Part shown: positions 61,800 to 64,000 of the stretch, piece by piece
Layout of the letters: each line of letters opens with the position of its first letter
How positions within the stretch are numbered: position 1 is the stretch's first letter
Source: an uncultured Desulfatiglans sp.
GTDB taxonomy: Bacteria; Desulfobacterota; DSM-4660; Desulfatiglandales; Desulfatiglandaceae
Reading direction: 5' to 3'
Length of the DNA: 64,000 bases
NCBI GenBank assembly: GCA_900498135.1
Contig: LR026961.1
Coordinates: 1,180,520-1,244,519, forward strand
The notes under the pieces: generated by a model
What the model saw: the letters and a program-made list of their open reading frames with translations, nothing else
The model's database searches: none
Told to the model about the DNA's origin: nothing
Program-made: the position numbers and the translations under genes

Positions 61800-63092
61800 T
61801 TAAAGATCACGGTTGTCGAAGACCCGTTTGCTCTTCCTCTCCGAACGCGGCAGAGAACCGTAAGCGACCATCTCGATGTTGGCGCTCACCATGATCTGTT
61901 TCTTGATGTCACCGGCGATCGCCCGAGCCACGGCATCATCCCGGGAAGGATCGCCGTCCGGCTCCCGTTCGACCTTCAGGAGCATGTAATCCCGGCCGTC
62001 GGAGCCATGGTCCAGAATGATCTGGTACTCGCTGCCGATCCCGCTTACGCCGGAAAGCACATGGTCGATCTGCCCGGGGTAGACATTCACGGCGCGAAAG
62101 ATGATCATGTCGTCCGATCGGCCCAGCAGCCGGTCGTGCCGAGGCAGGATGGAACCGCATGGGCAGACCCCGGGGATCAGGCGGGTCAGGTCCCTGGTGC
62201 GGTAGCGGATGAGAGGCACCGCTTCCTTCGCGAGGGTGGTGACGACCATCTCACCCGTCTCCCCCTCCGGAACCGGCAGGAGCGTCTCAGGATCCAGGAT
62301 CTCGAGGATATAGTAATCCGCCCAATAGTGGATCCCCGTGTGATGAAGGCAGTCGAGACCGGTCCCGGGCCCGTACAGTTCCGTCATGCCCGGGATATCG
62401 AACATGTGCTCCACCCCCAGGAGATCCCTTATTCGATCACGCATGGCCTGACTGCAGCGTTCGGAGCCGAAGATCATCTTCTTCACGTTGATCTGATCGA
62501 GGATCCCCCGCCTTCTGACCTCCTCCGCCAGAAGAAGCCCCATCGAGGCTGTGCAGCAAACGACCGTGGTCTGAAAATCCACAAGAAACTGGCACTGCAT
62601 GTCCAGGTTGCCCGGACCCGCTGGAATCGCCATGGCGCCGAAGGTCTCGCACCCGAGCTGGAAGCCGATCCCGGCAGTCCATACCCCGTATCCGACCGCG
62701 ATCTGGATCCTGTCTTCCACTGTAAGCCCGGCCATCTCGTAGCACCGTGCAAAGAAGTGGGCCCAATCCTGGACATCCTTTTGGCTGTAGGAAAGCACTT
62801 TCCTCTTTCCGGTGGTTCCGGACGAGGCGTGGATCCGGACCACCTTCTCGAACGGCACCGAGAGCAGAGGGAACGGGTACCCCTCCTTCAAATCCTCCGC
62901 CGTCGTAAACGGGAGCCGCTCGATGTCGGCCAGAGACCGGATTTGATCCGGCCTGACCCCGGCCTGCTCCAGTTTGGCGCGGTACACCGGAGAACCATGG
63001 TAGGCGTGGTTGACGGTCCACTTCAGACCTTCCAGCTGCAGTGCCTTCAGCTCCTCTTGCGTTTTGACGGTAGGCATAAACGTTTTCGTCAT
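61800..63092 (-). CDS. PaaK-type aryl/phenylacetate-CoA ligase family protein (module B)
   Basis: About 430 residues, AMP-forming. HASSGTTGKRKVLSYS is the P-loop, SMGLLLAEEVRRRG and FGSERCSQAMR are PaaK-like, VPLIRYRTRDLTRLIPGVCPCGSILPRHD carries the ribose-binding Asp and a CxC pair, and GRSDDMIIFRAVNVYPGQI opens the C-terminal lid. The family activates phenylacetate, indoleacetate, 2-aminobenzoate and similar acids. ATG 63092 has AGGAAAG at Shine-Dalgarno distance; the frame is open to 63176. Its substrate probably links to the TRAP system upstream and the hydroxylase downstream. Confidence 0.9.
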   Translation of the reverse strand: MTKTFMPTVKTQEELKALQLEGLKWTVNHAYHGSPVYRAKLEQAGVRPDQIRSLADIERLPFTTAEDLKEGYPFPLLSVPFEKVVRIHASSGTTGKRKVLSYSQKDVQDWAHFFARCYEMAGLTVEDRIQIAVGYGVWTAGIGFQLGCETFGAMAIPAGPGNLDMQCQFLVDFQTTVVCCTASMGLLLAEEVRRRGILDQINVKKMIFGSERCSQAMRDRIRDLLGVEHMFDIPGMTELYGPGTGLDCLHHTGIHYWADYYILEILDPETLLPVPEGETGEMVVTTLAKEAVPLIRYRTRDLTRLIPGVCPCGSILPRHDRLLGRSDDMIIFRAVNVYPGQIDHVLSGVSGIGSEYQIILDHGSDGRDYMLLKVEREPDGDPSRDDAVARAIAGDIKKQIMVSANIEMVAYGSLPRSERKSKRVFDNRDL

Positions 63093-63294
63093 TTCTTTCC
63101 TGTACCCCTTTTTCGCAGACTGGATGTTTGACATCCCCTCATTGTCCAAGCCACATTTCTCTCCGGTCTGGAACACGTTGAGCCCAGCACCCGGATGACC
63201 TTTTGAACGAACGATCCTGTCGGCGGCATCCCTCTGTGTTCAGAGCGTGGCTTCTCATCATATCGAAGCCGCTGAGAACACATCTGGCGGGCCC

Positions 63295-64000
63295 CTAATG
63301 CATCAGATTCGGCAGGAAGGTTATGATTTGCGGAAAAATCATCAGCAGAACGACACAAAGGATATAAGCAGGGAGAAAATAGGCCACTCCCTTGAAGACA
63401 TCTTCGAGCGGCACGTCCTTCGCCATCCCTCCGACGACATACGTCGTAGCTCCCACGGGGGGTGTCACGGCACCGAGGGTCGTAATGACGGTGATAGTGA
63501 CACCGAACCAGATGGGATCATGTCCGAGTTCGGTCGCAACCGGGAAAAAGATCGGGATCGTGATCAGCAAAAGCGCCAGGGCATCCATCACCGCACCGCC
63601 GACCACATAGATGGCGAAGATGATGCTGATGATGACGACATCGGGCACAGGCAGGTCCGCCACCCAGGTGGCGATGTTATAGGGGATCCGGGTCACGGCA
63701 AGAAACTTGCCGAACAGCATGGCCCCCGCGACGATCATGATCACCATGCACGAGATTCGCAAGGTGTCGGTAAAGGAGGCGATAAACCCCTTCCAGCTGA
63801 GGCTTCGCTGCACAAGCGCAATTATCACGGCGAAAAAGGAACCGGCGGCACCGGCCTCCGCGGGCGTAAAATACCCGAAGTAAAGACCCAGCATAACGAG
63901 AAGAAAGAGGAGCAGCATCTCGAAGGCACCGGGCAAAGCCCTGAATTTTTCCCCCAGGGTCGTCCTGGGGCCTGCCGGCCCCCACGCCGGGTAGATCCGG
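63295..64000 (-). CDS. dctM: TRAP transporter large permease DctM, C-terminal part (module B, cut by window end)
   Basis: The C-terminal part of a DctM permease; the coding frame is open to the last base of the window and its start lies beyond 64000. GPAGPRTTLGEKFRALPG, YFTPAEAGAAGSF, VVGGAVMDALALLLITIPIF and TLGAVTPPVGATTYVVGG are family blocks. It is a second TRAP system, different from the module A one. Its DctQ and DctP genes are presumably just outside the window. Confidence 0.92.
   Translation of the reverse strand, partial: RIYPAWGPAGPRTTLGEKFRALPGAFEMLLLFLLVMLGLYFGYFTPAEAGAAGSFFAVIIALVQRSLSWKGFIASFTDTLRISCMVIMIVAGAMLFGKFLAVTRIPYNIATWVADLPVPDVVIISIIFAIYVVGGAVMDALALLLITIPIFFPVATELGHDPIWFGVTITVITTLGAVTPPVGATTYVVGGMAKDVPLEDVFKGVAYFLPAYILCVVLLMIFPQIITFLPNLMH

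Noticed and set aside
1-64000. CRISPR arrays, insertion sequences, integrases, rRNA genes and classic riboswitches
   Set aside because: I found no regularly spaced direct repeats, no transposase or integrase motif, no rRNA sequence and no recognisable riboswitch core anywhere in the window.

Overview
The window is about 60% G+C and gene-dense. It looks like a chromosome segment of an anaerobic Desulfobacterota (former Deltaproteobacteria), perhaps near the Desulfatiglans/Syntrophobacter-type aromatic or syntrophic degraders. The evidence is gene content only: a K+-dependent membrane pyrophosphatase, TRAP transporters, CCG-domain iron-sulfur proteins, molybdenum hydroxylases, CoA ligases, a DVU0298-type HEAT protein, and no oxygenase. 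I could not run a phylogeny, so genus is not claimed.

Layout. (1) 1-910: non-coding, with a 93-bp palindromic repeat and a second nested repeat. (2) 911-3574 (+): copper module, HMA chaperone plus CopA. (3) 3752-17330 (-): housekeeping block in transcription order serA, DUF1844, ispE, tRNA-Gln, prs, rplY, pth, hppA, carD, rluD, then a promoter and leader followed by rho, rpmE, prfA, prmC. (4) 17471-29868 (-): MFS/spermidine-synthase-like/TPR protein, porin-like protein, TolB-like plus FG-GAP protein, inositol-phosphate synthase, YcaO-TPR fusion, LarE, a hypothetical, a poly-gamma-glutamate-hydrolase-like protein and a HEAT protein, then a lone receiver (to 30294). (5) 30537-34721 (+): a tight, uncharacterised four-gene operon: DUF2889-like, DUF2889-like/PHP fusion, DUF169-CoaE fusion, metallo-beta-lactamase fold. 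(6) 34754-64000: a lone DUF262 protein, then a large catabolic island.

The catabolic island has two similar modules. Module A (minus strand, 49962 down to 35901) is flavoprotein, CCG iron-sulfur protein, flavoprotein, TRAP DctPQM, receiver, AMP-forming CoA ligase, and a three-subunit molybdenum hydroxylase. Module B (minus strand, 64000 down to 57531) is TRAP DctM (cut by the window end), PaaK-type CoA ligase, and a three-subunit molybdenum hydroxylase. Between them lie a divergent MarR regulator, HyuB/HyuA (ATP-dependent hydantoinase/oxoprolinase family) and a 3-hydroxyacyl-CoA dehydrogenase/enoyl-CoA hydratase fusion. My reading is an import, hydroxylation, lactam-opening, CoA-activation and beta-oxidation scheme for N-heteroaromatic or aromatic acids. 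The gene set resembles that described for anaerobic indoleacetate/indole catabolism; the substrate is inference.

Regulation. A 19-bp perfect palindrome at 50105-50123 covers the spacer and -10 of a consensus-like promoter (TTGACA, 17 nt, TATTAA) that reads into module A. A degenerate copy (14/19 identical) lies in the marR promoter at 50637-50655. This points to MarR control of module A and autoregulation.
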